NCBI GenBank assembly: GCA_963765585.1
Contig: CAVXXB010000006.1
Span: 75,621 to 139,620, forward strand
Length of the DNA: 64,000 nt
DNA from: CAVXXB01 sp963765585
Lineage (GTDB): Bacteria > Calditrichota > Calditrichia > JAJRVZ01
Direction of reading: 5' to 3'
A model generated the notes under the pieces. It was not told the DNA's origin. It did no database searches and worked only from the letters and a program-made list of their open reading frames with translations. This document shows positions 29,508-38,199 of the stretch, piece by piece. The first letter of the stretch is position 1, and each line of letters opens with the position of its first letter. The position numbers and the translations under genes are program-made.

Positions 29508-29739
29508 CTTTATTAACGGTAGTTTGTTCTAATTTCGCAGCAGCATTTTCTTGATTTGTCATACTGAATGGTCATTTCAACCACTGCTAAATCTTCTCAT
29601 AATACCTTTAAGTTGAGCCTATAACCGGGTATCATGCATTCAAAAAACACAACCCCCTGGCCCCCTTTTTTAAGGGGGAAATATTTCATTCTGCAACCAG
29701 TACCGAGTGCCGAGCGCCGAGTATCTAGTGTCGAGCCAC

Positions 29740-29943
29740 TCACACACTCATAAAGCATTCCCTGCCTGATTGACACATATCCGGTCGCACCAGATCATTG
29801 TCCGGACCGACCGCATTAGCGGTTTTTAAACACTTGTACTGGGCAGTATGTATCCGCGAATCCCCTTCTTCATTGTGCAACATGCCGGGATAACGCGGAC
29901 CTTCCTTCATGATCATGGTACAAAATTTTATATTATTATCCAT
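29740..29943 (-). CDS. Small Cys-containing protein of unknown function
   Basis: A 67-residue soluble protein preceded by TGGAGATAAATT, a good ribosome site. Four Cys (8, 38, 57, 63) and the sequence HTAQYKCLKTANAVGPDNDL are visible; the spacing does not match a known metal-binding motif. It lies downstream of the molybdenum hydroxylase operon in the same direction, separated by a 190 bp inverted-repeat element, so a link with that operon is possible but unproven. I do not recognise the family. Confidence 0.6.
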   Translation of the reverse strand: MDNNIKFCTMIMKEGPRYPGMLHNEEGDSRIHTAQYKCLKTANAVGPDNDLVRPDMCQSGRECFMSV

Positions 29944-29981
29944 AATTTATCTCCATTTTCAGATTAAACGAATTGAATATT

Positions 29982-30171
29982 AACCACAGAGGCCACAGAG
30001 ATAGAAGACAGGTTTTATAGAATCAGGAATTTGTAATTAGTAATTTGTTAATGGTCTCTGGTTACAGGTCATCTATATTTTTAATACTTATGTGAAGTTG
30101 TCAATTTAAAATTGAAAATTCATAATTTATAATTTATAATTGCATTTTTATGCTCTGTGGTCTCTGTGGTT
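29982..30171. mobile_element. MITE-like element with arms of the GxxExxY-repeat family but no gene
   Basis: Left arm AACCACAGAGGCCACAGAGA (29982-30001) and right arm GCTCTGTGGTCTCTGTGGTT (30152-30171) are inverted copies matching at 18 of 20. The 150 bp between them is AT-rich, with AATTTATAATTTATAATT and no reading frame. Arms match those around the GxxExxY remnant at 12795-13110. No clear target-site duplication is visible. Confidence 0.7.
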
Positions 30172-30209
30172 AAATTTTAATATCTCCTAATGCAATTTTA
30201 TACATAACT

Positions 30210-31181
30210 CTAAGAACTAATGAGTTCATTCACCGCCCGGCTGATCAGGTTTTTTGCCAGCAATACTTTGTAGGCATTCTGATCAAGCGGATCCGCACTC
30301 TGCATTTCTGCCTTCCCTGCTTCGTCAAGTAATTGATCGTCGATGGTTTTTCCTTCCAGCACCTGCTCCGCTTTTTTTGCTCGCCAGGGCGCCGGCGCCA
30401 CACCACCAAGAACAATGCGTAAATCTGACATCGTTTTGCCATTCACCTTTGCAGCTACGGCCACACTGACGATGGCAAAATCAATTGAATTACGTTCACG
30501 AAATTTTACATAATGGGATTTCAATGAATTATTCGGAATTTGTACCTCTGTCAATAATTCGTCCGGCTTGAGAATGGTTTCATTATAGGGATCCGTTTCC
30601 GGTAAGACAAAGAAGTTCCCGATATCTTCTGTTCGTGGTCCTTTTTGCGATTGGATAACCACCTTGGCATCGAGTGCCAGCAGCATGGGGGCCAGATCAG
30701 ACGGATGTACTATATAACAGGGATCACCGCCCATAATGGCATGATATTTATTTTCACCGGAAACCGCATAGCAAACATCTCCCCCTTTACGGAGGCAATC
30801 AAAATGACGGCTACGATAGTACCAGCAGCGCGGGCGCTGACACAGGTTACCACCCACAGTACCCATATTCCGTAATTGAATCGTACCGATGGACGTAACG
30901 GCTTCATATAGTCCGGTATTTTTTTGGACTGCCTTATGTTCCACCATATCAATCAATTTTGTAGTTGCCCCGATCTGCAAACCGGATGATGATGACTTTA
31001 TGTAGCTGAGATCTTCCAGAAATTTAATATTGATTACTTGCTCCGGTTTGTGTATACCTTCTTTCATTCTGGCAAGTGCATCGGTACCACCGGCGTATAA
31101 CATTGATTTGCCAGCGGTTTTTTTAAGGATTGCCGGCACGCTCTCTACTGTTTTGGGATAAATATATTCGAAATTTTTCAT
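30210..31181 (-). CDS. Molybdenum hydroxylase FAD subunit with extra [4Fe-4S] loop (PaoB/YagS-like)
   Basis: A 323-residue FAD-binding subunit of the xanthine dehydrogenase family. FAD-binding segments are YAGGTDALARMKEG (29-42) and TIQLRNMGTVGGNLCQ (100-115). An inserted loop has Cys114, Cys119, Cys129 and Cys137 (NLCQRPRCWYYR then FDCLRKGGDVCYA), the arrangement that binds a [4Fe-4S] cluster in periplasmic aldehyde oxidoreductase PaoB. It transfers electrons from the iron-sulfur subunit to an acceptor. Its ATG overlaps the stop of the large subunit by 4 bp. Confidence 0.9.
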   Translation of the reverse strand: MKNFEYIYPKTVESVPAILKKTAGKSMLYAGGTDALARMKEGIHKPEQVINIKFLEDLSYIKSSSSGLQIGATTKLIDMVEHKAVQKNTGLYEAVTSIGTIQLRNMGTVGGNLCQRPRCWYYRSRHFDCLRKGGDVCYAVSGENKYHAIMGGDPCYIVHPSDLAPMLLALDAKVVIQSQKGPRTEDIGNFFVLPETDPYNETILKPDELLTEVQIPNNSLKSHYVKFRERNSIDFAIVSVAVAAKVNGKTMSDLRIVLGGVAPAPWRAKKAEQVLEGKTIDDQLLDEAGKAEMQSADPLDQNAYKVLLAKNLISRAVNELISS

Positions 31182-33295
31182 GACCGGCCCTCCTCTTTTT
31201 TCGCAATGGCCATCAATACTTTGTCCGGTGTGATCGGTAATTCGTAGACTCTGGCACCGGTAGCATTGGCAATCGCATTGGCAATTGCCCCTATACCCGG
31301 TATGGCAGGCGGTTCACCCAATCCGATAACACCCCGGTGAGATTCATCCATCATAGTTACGTCAAATTCCGGCATTTCAAGAGCGCCTGGAATCTTATAG
31401 TTCTCCATATCAGCGGTTACAATTACACCTTTTTCCTGATCAAAAAGTCTGTTTTCATATAAGGTATAACCTACTTCACCAATTATGGCACCCTGAACCT
31501 GATTTTTTGCGGTTAATTGATTTAATACCAGACCACAATCCTGCACGGCGGTCATCTTTAAGACCTTAACTTCGCCGGTCTCTGTATCCACCTCAACTTC
31601 AGCAAACTGGCATCCTGCAGTTCCATGAGTTGACAATCCCTCTCCCCATGACTCCAGTTCGCTTATGGGCTGGCCATCCAGTATAGCGCAGACTTCTTTC
31701 CATGGCACTTTGTTTTCTTTCGCACCCTGTACAATTGCCTGACCGTCTGCAAGTGATATTTTATCCTTTGTTACGTCATAATGGCTGGCTAATTTGGTGA
31801 TCAATTTTTCTTTTGCTTTCTCCGCTGCCAGCTTAATGGCTGGAGAAATAGAAGGTGCTGTGGTACTTCCGCCACTGGCCGGGGCAAAAGGGTAATCACT
31901 TTCACCAATAAGCGGAGTAATCTGAGATATATCCAGGGATAATTCCTCAGCTACGATACCTGCCACAATGCTGCGCGTACCGACGCCGATATCCTGAGTA
32001 CCAATTTTCACTTCAACTGTACTATCGGGATAGATACTCACAATCGCCTTGGTATCATCATTTCCCCCGCCTCCCCAGCGGCCGGCTCCGACACCCAGAC
32101 CTCTTTTTTTAGTACCATTTCCGGATCCGGATGGTTTTCTTTTATCCCAACCGGCTTTTTCCGCACCAATTTTAAATTCCTTTTGCCGGGTTTGATTGGG
32201 GTCATTTTTTTGTCGCAAAACCAGAGGATCCATGCCCAGTTTTTCTGCCAGTTCATCCATGAGTGATTCCATGGCAAAATTAGCCGTAGGATGTCCCGGA
32301 GCACGCATGGGTCCGGCATTGGTGGAATTGATATGAATATCTTTATGCGAAACCTTATAATTGGGAATTGAATACACGTAGGGCTGCGGTACACCGGCGC
32401 CACCACCAATACCGCCACTACCATATGAATCCATTTCAAAAGCAGTCAACGTACCATCTTTTTTGGCGCCAATTTTTAATTTTTGCACCGAAGACGGACG
32501 AAATGGTGTGGCAAAATATTCTTCTTCACGGTCCAGCATTAATTTTACCGGAACCCCGGCCTTCTTCGCCAGTTTTGCAGCCACAAAATTATAACTCTTA
32601 GGACCAAATTTACTGCCAAATCCACCCCCCATATGATGGGTGATCACATGAACTTTATTTTCCGGCATATCAAAATGTCTGGCCAATCCGCCGCGTGTAC
32701 CATGTACACCCTGGGTGGAATCCCAAACATACAGTTCATCACCTTCCCATTTTGCCACGCAACCATGGGTCTCAAGCGAGTTATGATGCTGCACCCGGAT
32801 TTTGTAAGTGCGCTCGACGACTACATCGGCCTGACGAAAACCTTTTTTTACATCTCCTTCTTGCTCAGTTTCATCTTCACCAATATTGTCATCCCGTTTT
32901 TGAAACACTTTGGGCGCATTTTTTGCCATGGCCTGTTCTTCCACCACACTAAAAGGCAGTACCTCATACTCAACTTCAAATAAGTCCAGAGCATCCTGGG
33001 CATGTTGTTCGGTTTCGGCAGCAACAGCGGCCACTTCATCTCCCACAAACAACACTTCATCCTTTATATCAGTCAGCACCGTTTTTACGCATTCGGCTTT
33101 TAATACCTTAGTGGCATCAATGTTTTTTATCTTTGCATGGGGATGGGGGCTACGTAAAATCCGGCCATACAGCATACCTGGGAGTTTAATATCATAGGTA
33201 TATTTTGCCCTGCCTGTAACTTTTTCAATACCATCCACACGGGTAAATGATTTACCAATATATTTTGAATCAGATATTTTTTTCCATTTTGCCAT
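31178..33295 (-). CDS. Molybdenum hydroxylase large subunit (molybdopterin-binding, xanthine dehydrogenase family)
   Basis: A 705-residue catalytic subunit. Typical blocks are FTRVDGIEKVTGRAKYTYDI, GRILRSPHPHAKI, THHMGGGFGSKFGP, GPMRAPGHPTANFAMES and, at the C-terminus, VIGLGEPPAIPGIGAIANAI with the active-site Glu of the family. The substrate is probably an aldehyde or N-heterocycle; it cannot be fixed from sequence. It lacks its own signal and would be co-exported with the Tat-signal-bearing small subunit. Starts 4 bp after that gene. Confidence 0.92.
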   Translation of the reverse strand: MAKWKKISDSKYIGKSFTRVDGIEKVTGRAKYTYDIKLPGMLYGRILRSPHPHAKIKNIDATKVLKAECVKTVLTDIKDEVLFVGDEVAAVAAETEQHAQDALDLFEVEYEVLPFSVVEEQAMAKNAPKVFQKRDDNIGEDETEQEGDVKKGFRQADVVVERTYKIRVQHHNSLETHGCVAKWEGDELYVWDSTQGVHGTRGGLARHFDMPENKVHVITHHMGGGFGSKFGPKSYNFVAAKLAKKAGVPVKLMLDREEEYFATPFRPSSVQKLKIGAKKDGTLTAFEMDSYGSGGIGGGAGVPQPYVYSIPNYKVSHKDIHINSTNAGPMRAPGHPTANFAMESLMDELAEKLGMDPLVLRQKNDPNQTRQKEFKIGAEKAGWDKRKPSGSGNGTKKRGLGVGAGRWGGGGNDDTKAIVSIYPDSTVEVKIGTQDIGVGTRSIVAGIVAEELSLDISQITPLIGESDYPFAPASGGSTTAPSISPAIKLAAEKAKEKLITKLASHYDVTKDKISLADGQAIVQGAKENKVPWKEVCAILDGQPISELESWGEGLSTHGTAGCQFAEVEVDTETGEVKVLKMTAVQDCGLVLNQLTAKNQVQGAIIGEVGYTLYENRLFDQEKGVIVTADMENYKIPGALEMPEFDVTMMDESHRGVIGLGEPPAIPGIGAIANAIANATGARVYELPITPDKVLMAIAKKEEGRS

Positions 33296-33299
33296 GCCC

Positions 33300-33929
33300 C
33301 TACCCTCCGTTTCTCATTTTTTGTGCCGCTTCTTCCACTGCGGTAAAAATATTGGGATAGGTGCCGCACCGGCACAGATTTCCCGAGACACCATGTTTTA
33401 TATCTTCCAGTTTGGCATCCGGATTCTTTTTCAGCATATCAACGCTGGACATGATAAAACCCGGCGTACAAAATCCGCACTGCAAGGCATCATGTTTTAC
33501 AAAACTTTCCTGAACCGGATGCAGATCATCACCATCTGCTAAACCTTCGATCGTTTCCAGATCCGCACCATCGGCATCAATCGCCAGCATGCTGCACGCC
33601 AGCACCGTCCGGCCATTCATTATAATAGTGCACGCACCACATTGACCACGATTACATACCCGTTTTGTCCCGGTATAATCCAGTTCATCACGGAGGGCAT
33701 CCAGCAAAGTGATTCTAGGTTCCACCTTAATGGTTTGACTTTTTCCATTCACTGAGAAGCTCACCGCTACTTTTTCCGGTCCGCATACAGCAGATCCCTG
33801 CGGTCCTTCCTTTTCGGTTTTGCATGCAGAGACGGTGGAAATCAGCGTAGCTGTGCCAAGCACACCGCCACCAACTCCCTTGAGAAATTTTCGTCTCGAC
33901 AGGCCTGAATTTTGGTTGTCTTTAGACAT
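33300..33929 (-). CDS. Molybdenum hydroxylase [2Fe-2S] subunit with Tat signal
   Basis: About 209 residues. The Tat signal SRRKFLKG (11-18) is followed by a hydrophobic stretch and a Cys-containing region. I start at 33929, preceded by TTGGAGATATCC, not at the longer upstream frame. A plant-type [2Fe-2S] cluster is formed by Cys92, 97, 100 and 112 (CNRGQCGAC then LAC). The second cluster uses QCGFCTPGF and LCRCGTYPN. As the only subunit with a signal it probably carries the complex to the periplasm. First gene of a three-gene operon. Confidence 0.92.
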   Translation of the reverse strand: MSKDNQNSGLSRRKFLKGVGGGVLGTATLISTVSACKTEKEGPQGSAVCGPEKVAVSFSVNGKSQTIKVEPRITLLDALRDELDYTGTKRVCNRGQCGACTIIMNGRTVLACSMLAIDADGADLETIEGLADGDDLHPVQESFVKHDALQCGFCTPGFIMSSVDMLKKNPDAKLEDIKHGVSGNLCRCGTYPNIFTAVEEAAQKMRNGG

Positions 33930-34422
33930 TGGATATCTCCAATTTTTATAATGATTTTTATTTGATTGAAAGAATAAGTCCCTCAGCACCTGAGTCCCTG
34001 AGTCCCTGGGAGTAGAAGTGAAAAAGAGACAGAGCGACAAAGATACAAAGTCAATAATTGATTAAATTAAAAAATCCCGAAAGGATTCAACAATTACAGG
34101 TTACGGAAGTTTATTTCCATGTTCAATAAAAATATTTAGAAAATTTATTTTTTAGATTTGAAGTAGTTTGATTTGCATGAAGTCCCTGAGTTCCTAAGTC
34201 CCTAAGCATAGATTTTAGTACCAAGTTTTAAGAATATTATTTCAATAGAAAGATACTCATTATAGATTAAAGGAGTCTCTTTTTAGTAGCATTTCGCTGC
34301 AGATCATTTTTATGCTCAGGGACTCAGGGACTCAGGCGCTGAGGGACTATTCTATTTAAAATAAGGGTTCCACTTGCAATAATTATCCCAAATTCTGATA
34401 TTATCCAAAACCCGGAAATACT
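33930..34422. other. Intergenic spacer with word repeats
   Basis: No gene seen between the divergent hydroxylase operon and yhhQ. It holds several variants of GAGTCCCTGAGTCCCTGGG and, in the other sense, AGGGACTCAGGGACTCAGGC (near 34317), which could pair over about 340 bp. Confidence 0.5.
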
Positions 34423-35124
34423 ATGGAATTCAAAGACAGACTTTTTCTTTTACTAAGCGGTATTTTCCTAACGGCACTGGTAATGGGCAATATTATCGGA
34501 ACCACCAAATTCGTGAATGTATTTGGTTTAATCGTTCCGGCCGGTGTACTTGCCTATCCTTTTACATTTTTAGCCACAGATCTGATTTGCGAGTTATATG
34601 GCAAGAAGAGAGCCCAGACTCTGGTTTGGATTGGATTTATCCTCAATTTCTTCATGTTAGGAATAATGACACTTGGGCATATACTGCCTGATGCATCTGG
34701 TGTGTCGGGTGCCGCCTCGGTGTTTGAAGAGGTATATGAATTCATGGTGGCCAATGTAATCGCATCTATGATTGCTTATCTGACGGCTCAAACAGTTGAT
34801 GTACATCTGTTTCATTTTTGGAAGAAGCTGACCAAGGGAAAACATTTGTGGCTGCGCAACAATGCATCAACGATATTCAGTCAGTTGGTAGATACAACAG
34901 CAATACTGAGTATTTTATATATTGCCAATAACCTGGGACCGGATATCAATACTGTTGGCCGTTTAATTGAATTAATATATGCATCCTACTTGTTCAAATT
35001 CTTTTTTGCCCTGTTTGACACACCTCTATTTTACCTGGGAGTATATTTTCTGAAGGACAGAGTGCATGACGATCCCGATGAAAAGGGATGGGGAAATCAA
35101 AGTTTTAAGGAAGAAGCGCTGTAA
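34423..35124 (+). CDS. yhhQ: Queuosine precursor transporter (YhhQ / VUT family)
   Basis: A 233-residue inner-membrane protein with about six helices. Family signatures are MGNIIGTTKFV, LAYPFTFLATDLICELYGKK, and a late RNNASTIFSQLVDTTAILSI segment. YhhQ takes up queuosine precursors (preQ0/preQ1) for tRNA modification at GUN anticodons; tRNA-Asn with anticodon GTT, a Q-modified tRNA, happens to lie 450 bp downstream. The gene stands alone. Confidence 0.92.
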   Translation: MEFKDRLFLLLSGIFLTALVMGNIIGTTKFVNVFGLIVPAGVLAYPFTFLATDLICELYGKKRAQTLVWIGFILNFFMLGIMTLGHILPDASGVSGAASVFEEVYEFMVANVIASMIAYLTAQTVDVHLFHFWKKLTKGKHLWLRNNASTIFSQLVDTTAILSILYIANNLGPDINTVGRLIELIYASYLFKFFFALFDTPLFYLGVYFLKDRVHDDPDEKGWGNQSFKEEAL

Positions 35125-35578
35125 GCAGGCAAAAGGCAAAAGGAATAAAAGGTAAAAGAAAAAATATTTCATACAGTCATCCCGTCCCGGAACGAGATCC
35201 TATGGATAGGGATCATGTTCCGTTTGTCACACCGAGATCCACTGAGAATACACAGAGTTCCACAGAATATATTAATTGAATATGCAATACAACCTTACCT
35301 TTGGGATTGATAGGTAAATACAAATTCTTATAGAATCAGAACTCAGGGACTTAGGGACTAAGGTGCTCAGGGACTTTTTTTTATTACACAAAGAACCCGA
35401 AGAATCCACGAAGTTCACGAAGAATAAATATTGAATTTATTTTAATTTTATTAGTTTGGCATATTGATTTATGAGTTTAGATATTTTAAATTTAAGATTC
35501 TCTGACTGAGCAATCAGTCATTTTTAATATAAAGACGTTTCTGATTTTGGAATTTGGATTTTAGATTTTGGATTACAT
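35125..35578. other. Intergenic spacer with repeat arms before tRNA-Asn
   Basis: No gene. A CATCCCGTCCCGGAACGAGATC hairpin-like stretch near 35178, an arm-like CCACTGAGAATACACAGAG near 35232 and a further arm CACAAAGAACCCGAAGAATC near 35390 are visible. AT-rich sequence precedes the tRNA. Confidence 0.5.
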
Positions 35579-35650
35579 TCCGGCGTAGTCAGCTGGTAGA
35601 GCGGGTGACTGTTAATCATTAGGTCGTAGGTTCGAGTCCTACCGCCGGAG
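35579..35650 (+). tRNA. tRNA-Asn (GTT)
   Basis: Acceptor TCCGGCG pairs with CGCCGGA, discriminator G. The anticodon loop CTGTTAA has anticodon GTT at 35611-35613. The T arm GTAGG-TTCGAGT-CCTAC is perfect. The D arm is one base short: GTC-AGCTGGTA-GAGC where GCTC...GAGC is expected, so the gene is 72 nt. CCA is not encoded. One deleted C, probably a read error, would give a normal tRNA. Confidence 0.93.
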
Positions 35651-35732
35651 CCTGACCCCACACATTTTTGTGCTGGGGTTTTTTATTTTTACGAAGCAAA
35701 TTCTAAGCACTAATATCTAAATCTTAAACAAT
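35647..35732. repeat. 86 bp direct repeat at the tRNA-Asn 3' end (copy 1)
   Basis: Starts with the last four bases of tRNA-Asn (GGAG) and includes the terminator. It recurs, same orientation and same length, at 44763-44848 with about six mismatches. Confidence 0.8.
35656..35690 (+). terminator. Rho-independent terminator after tRNA-Asn
   Basis: CCCCACACA and TGTGCTGGGG form a stem with a short T loop and one bulge, followed by TTTTTTATTTTT. It begins 6 bp after the tRNA. Confidence 0.75.
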
Positions 35733-35856
35733 ACCCAAATTCAAATGCTTAAATATAAAAGTTTTGAACATTAAATTATTGGTGTTTTGAATTTGTTTAG
35801 GATTTAGGGCTTAGAAATTAGGATTTTATAGATTGTATCGAATTTTAAAAACTGGA

Positions 35857-35883
35857 TAAAAAATGGCCCTGCATTGCAGAGCC
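35857..35883 (-). terminator. Terminator hairpin (GGCTCTGCAATGCAGGGCC type, copy 1)
   Basis: Read on the minus strand, GGCTCTGCAATGCAGGGCC forms a hairpin followed by a T run. It lies 24 bp after the stop of the sorting-domain fragment at 35908. Identical hairpins follow the T9SS genes ending at 45686 and 47471. Confidence 0.75.
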
Positions 35884-35907
35884 TTTAACATGCTGTTTTT
35901 ATGTATC

Positions 35908-36005
35908 TTACTTCAGCAATATCATCTTCTTGACTTCCCTATACTCCCCCGCCACCAACTGGTAGTAGTAGATTCCACTCGCCAGATTCTTTCCGTCAAA
36001 TTTGC
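35908..36005 (-). pseudogene. Orphan T9SS C-terminal sorting domain fragment
   Basis: On the minus strand this encodes FDGKNLASGIYYYQLVAGEY followed by REVKKMILLK and a stop: the end of a Por-type sorting domain. Nothing upstream encodes the rest of a cargo protein; the serine hydrolase promoter region on the other strand follows immediately. The DNA is closely similar to the 3' ends of the genes at 38200 and 47471. Confidence 0.85.
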
Positions 36006-36059
36006 TGTAACATTTATGTAATGTTAATCGTAATTTAAGATACACATCATTTAAAAATA

Positions 36060-38087
36060 ATGTTCATGGGAGGAAACGTGTATCAAATTCAAAGATTGGT
36101 TTCCATCTTTTTGCTAGTTGTAATTCCAATTTCCGGTCACACAACACATGGCAAAGATTCAGATAACGAAACTGTCAGATTAACCACCCATAAATCACTC
36201 GAACGGGAAATGAAAAAGGGCGATACGCATAGCTACCGGATCAGTCTCGAACAGGGAAAATTCCTATATGTCAGGGTGGAACAGCGTGGAATTGATGTCA
36301 TAATCCGCGTGTTAGATCCAGTTGGCAAAGTATTAGAAGAGATCGATAGTCCCACTGGTGATCAGGGGACCGAGACCGTTATGCTGGTTAGTAAAGCAAG
36401 TGGTGATTTTACACTGGAGATTGCTCCATTTGATCCACTTACAAAACCAGGTAAGTATAAACTGACAGTTGAAAGTGTCACAGATGCTGCAACTACTTCT
36501 GAGGGAAGAATCGACCAATTGTTTATACCCTGGTCGAATAAAAACACGCCAGGAGCTGCCCTCGCGGTTGTCAGAGATGGGAAAATCATATTCAAGAAAG
36601 GATATGGTATGGCCAATCTTGAGTATGATATAAAGATCACTCCGCAAACGGTATTTCATATGGCATCGGTATCTAAACAATTTACCGCCTTCTCAATTGC
36701 CTATCTGGCCAGGCAAGGTAATGTATCATTGGAAGACGATATTCGTAAATATTTACCTGAGTTACCGGATTTTGACCAGCCAATAACCATTAGGCATCTC
36801 ATTCATCATACAAGTGGATTACGCGATCAATGGAGCTTGCTTATGATAGCTGGCTGGCGCTTGGATGATGTTATTACACGTGAGCATATTCTCAAGATGG
36901 TCAGCCGGCAAAAGGAATTAAACTTCACACCAGGTGATCAGTACAATTATTGTAATACCGGTTATACATTATTGGCGGAAATAGTGGCACGGGTAAGTGA
37001 TATGTCATTCTCCCAGTGGACCAAACAAAATATTTTTGATCCCTTAAATATGCACCATACACTTTTTTATGATGATCATGAAAAAATTGTCAAGAACCGG
37101 GCCTATTCCTATTATCAGGACACAGATGAGAACTATAAAAAAAGTGTGCTGAGCTACGCCAATGTGGGGGCAACCAGTCTGTTTACAACAGCCGAAGATC
37201 TTGCCAAATGGGCTATGAATTTCGATAATCCCGTCGTTGGCGATTTTGATTTAATCAAACAGATGGAACAAAAAGGTATCCTGAATAATAATGATACAAT
37301 CGATTATGCTTTTGGTCAGGGTGTCGGTCGTTACAAAGGGCTCAAATTTATTGATCACAGTGGTGGAGATGCCGGTTACCGTACTTATCTGGGTCGTTTT
37401 CCCGACCAAAAATTTTCAGTAATGGTGATGAGCAATTTGGCATCTTTTAATCCCGGAAGTTTGGCCCTTAAAGTTGCTGATATTTATCTTGAGGATTTAT
37501 TGGTTGAAGAAGAAGTGGTTACGAATCAACCGGATTTTACCACCATTGAAATTGATCCGGAAGTGCTGGAAACCTATACGGGGCAATTTGCAACTGATCC
37601 GGGAGAAGAATATCGTGTCCGCCGTAATGGGCGGCAATTGAATATATTGCCCCCTGGTTCTGGCTGGCAAAATATGTATCCCGTGAATATGACAAAATTT
37701 CTGTTAATTAACGGTGAATCCAGCAATGATTTTGTATTTGACGAAAATAAAAACGTAATTCACATCCGCATAAGTCACGAGGGCAATGAATTTATTGCAA
37801 AAAAAATGGAACCTTTCGTATTAACACAAGACAAAATGTCTGAATATTGCGGTAACTATTATAGTGAGGAGTTGTTAACCAGCTATACGATTGTTCACAA
37901 GGATTCTGTTTTAGTTATGCAACATCAACGCAATTCAGATTTTATATTGCGACAAGTGCGTTCTGATATCTTTTTCGGTGGTGATAATGGTATTGAGTTT
38001 CACTTCGAACGCAATCCGGAAGGCCGAATCAGTGGATTTCGATTGGATACGGGCCGCGTAGAACGTTTACTGTTTATCCGGCAATAA
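36060..38087 (+). CDS. Secreted serine hydrolase (beta-lactamase/PBP family) with N-terminal PPC-like domain
   Basis: A 675-residue protein. A signal peptide ends near residue 26 and a pre-peptidase C-terminal-like beta domain spans about 45-140. The class C beta-lactamase/esterase domain follows, with SxxK as SVSK (203-206), a YxN motif in NYCNTG, and DHSGGDAGY as the third active-site element. The C-terminal region holds a DUF3471-like beta barrel. It could act on peptides or esters at the cell surface; it need not confer drug resistance. An alternative GTG at 36078 is preceded by GGGAGGAAAC and may be the true start. Confidence 0.88.
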   Translation: MFMGGNVYQIQRLVSIFLLVVIPISGHTTHGKDSDNETVRLTTHKSLEREMKKGDTHSYRISLEQGKFLYVRVEQRGIDVIIRVLDPVGKVLEEIDSPTGDQGTETVMLVSKASGDFTLEIAPFDPLTKPGKYKLTVESVTDAATTSEGRIDQLFIPWSNKNTPGAALAVVRDGKIIFKKGYGMANLEYDIKITPQTVFHMASVSKQFTAFSIAYLARQGNVSLEDDIRKYLPELPDFDQPITIRHLIHHTSGLRDQWSLLMIAGWRLDDVITREHILKMVSRQKELNFTPGDQYNYCNTGYTLLAEIVARVSDMSFSQWTKQNIFDPLNMHHTLFYDDHEKIVKNRAYSYYQDTDENYKKSVLSYANVGATSLFTTAEDLAKWAMNFDNPVVGDFDLIKQMEQKGILNNNDTIDYAFGQGVGRYKGLKFIDHSGGDAGYRTYLGRFPDQKFSVMVMSNLASFNPGSLALKVADIYLEDLLVEEEVVTNQPDFTTIEIDPEVLETYTGQFATDPGEEYRVRRNGRQLNILPPGSGWQNMYPVNMTKFLLINGESSNDFVFDENKNVIHIRISHEGNEFIAKKMEPFVLTQDKMSEYCGNYYSEELLTSYTIVHKDSVLVMQHQRNSDFILRQVRSDIFFGGDNGIEFHFERNPEGRISGFRLDTGRVERLLFIRQ

Positions 38088-38199
38088 TCCGTAACACAAG
38101 TATATGAATCTCATAGCGAAGCGGGGAAGATCTTATTGTAGTGGAAAACAGTAGTTAGACGTAACTGGTAATTACCAATTACAAGTTACAAATCTGAAC

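Noticed and set aside
36060..38087. True beta-lactamase giving antibiotic resistance
   Set aside because: The SxxK, YxN and HSG motifs are shared by many esterases and peptidases, and the PPC-like and C-terminal barrel domains point to a surface hydrolase of other function.
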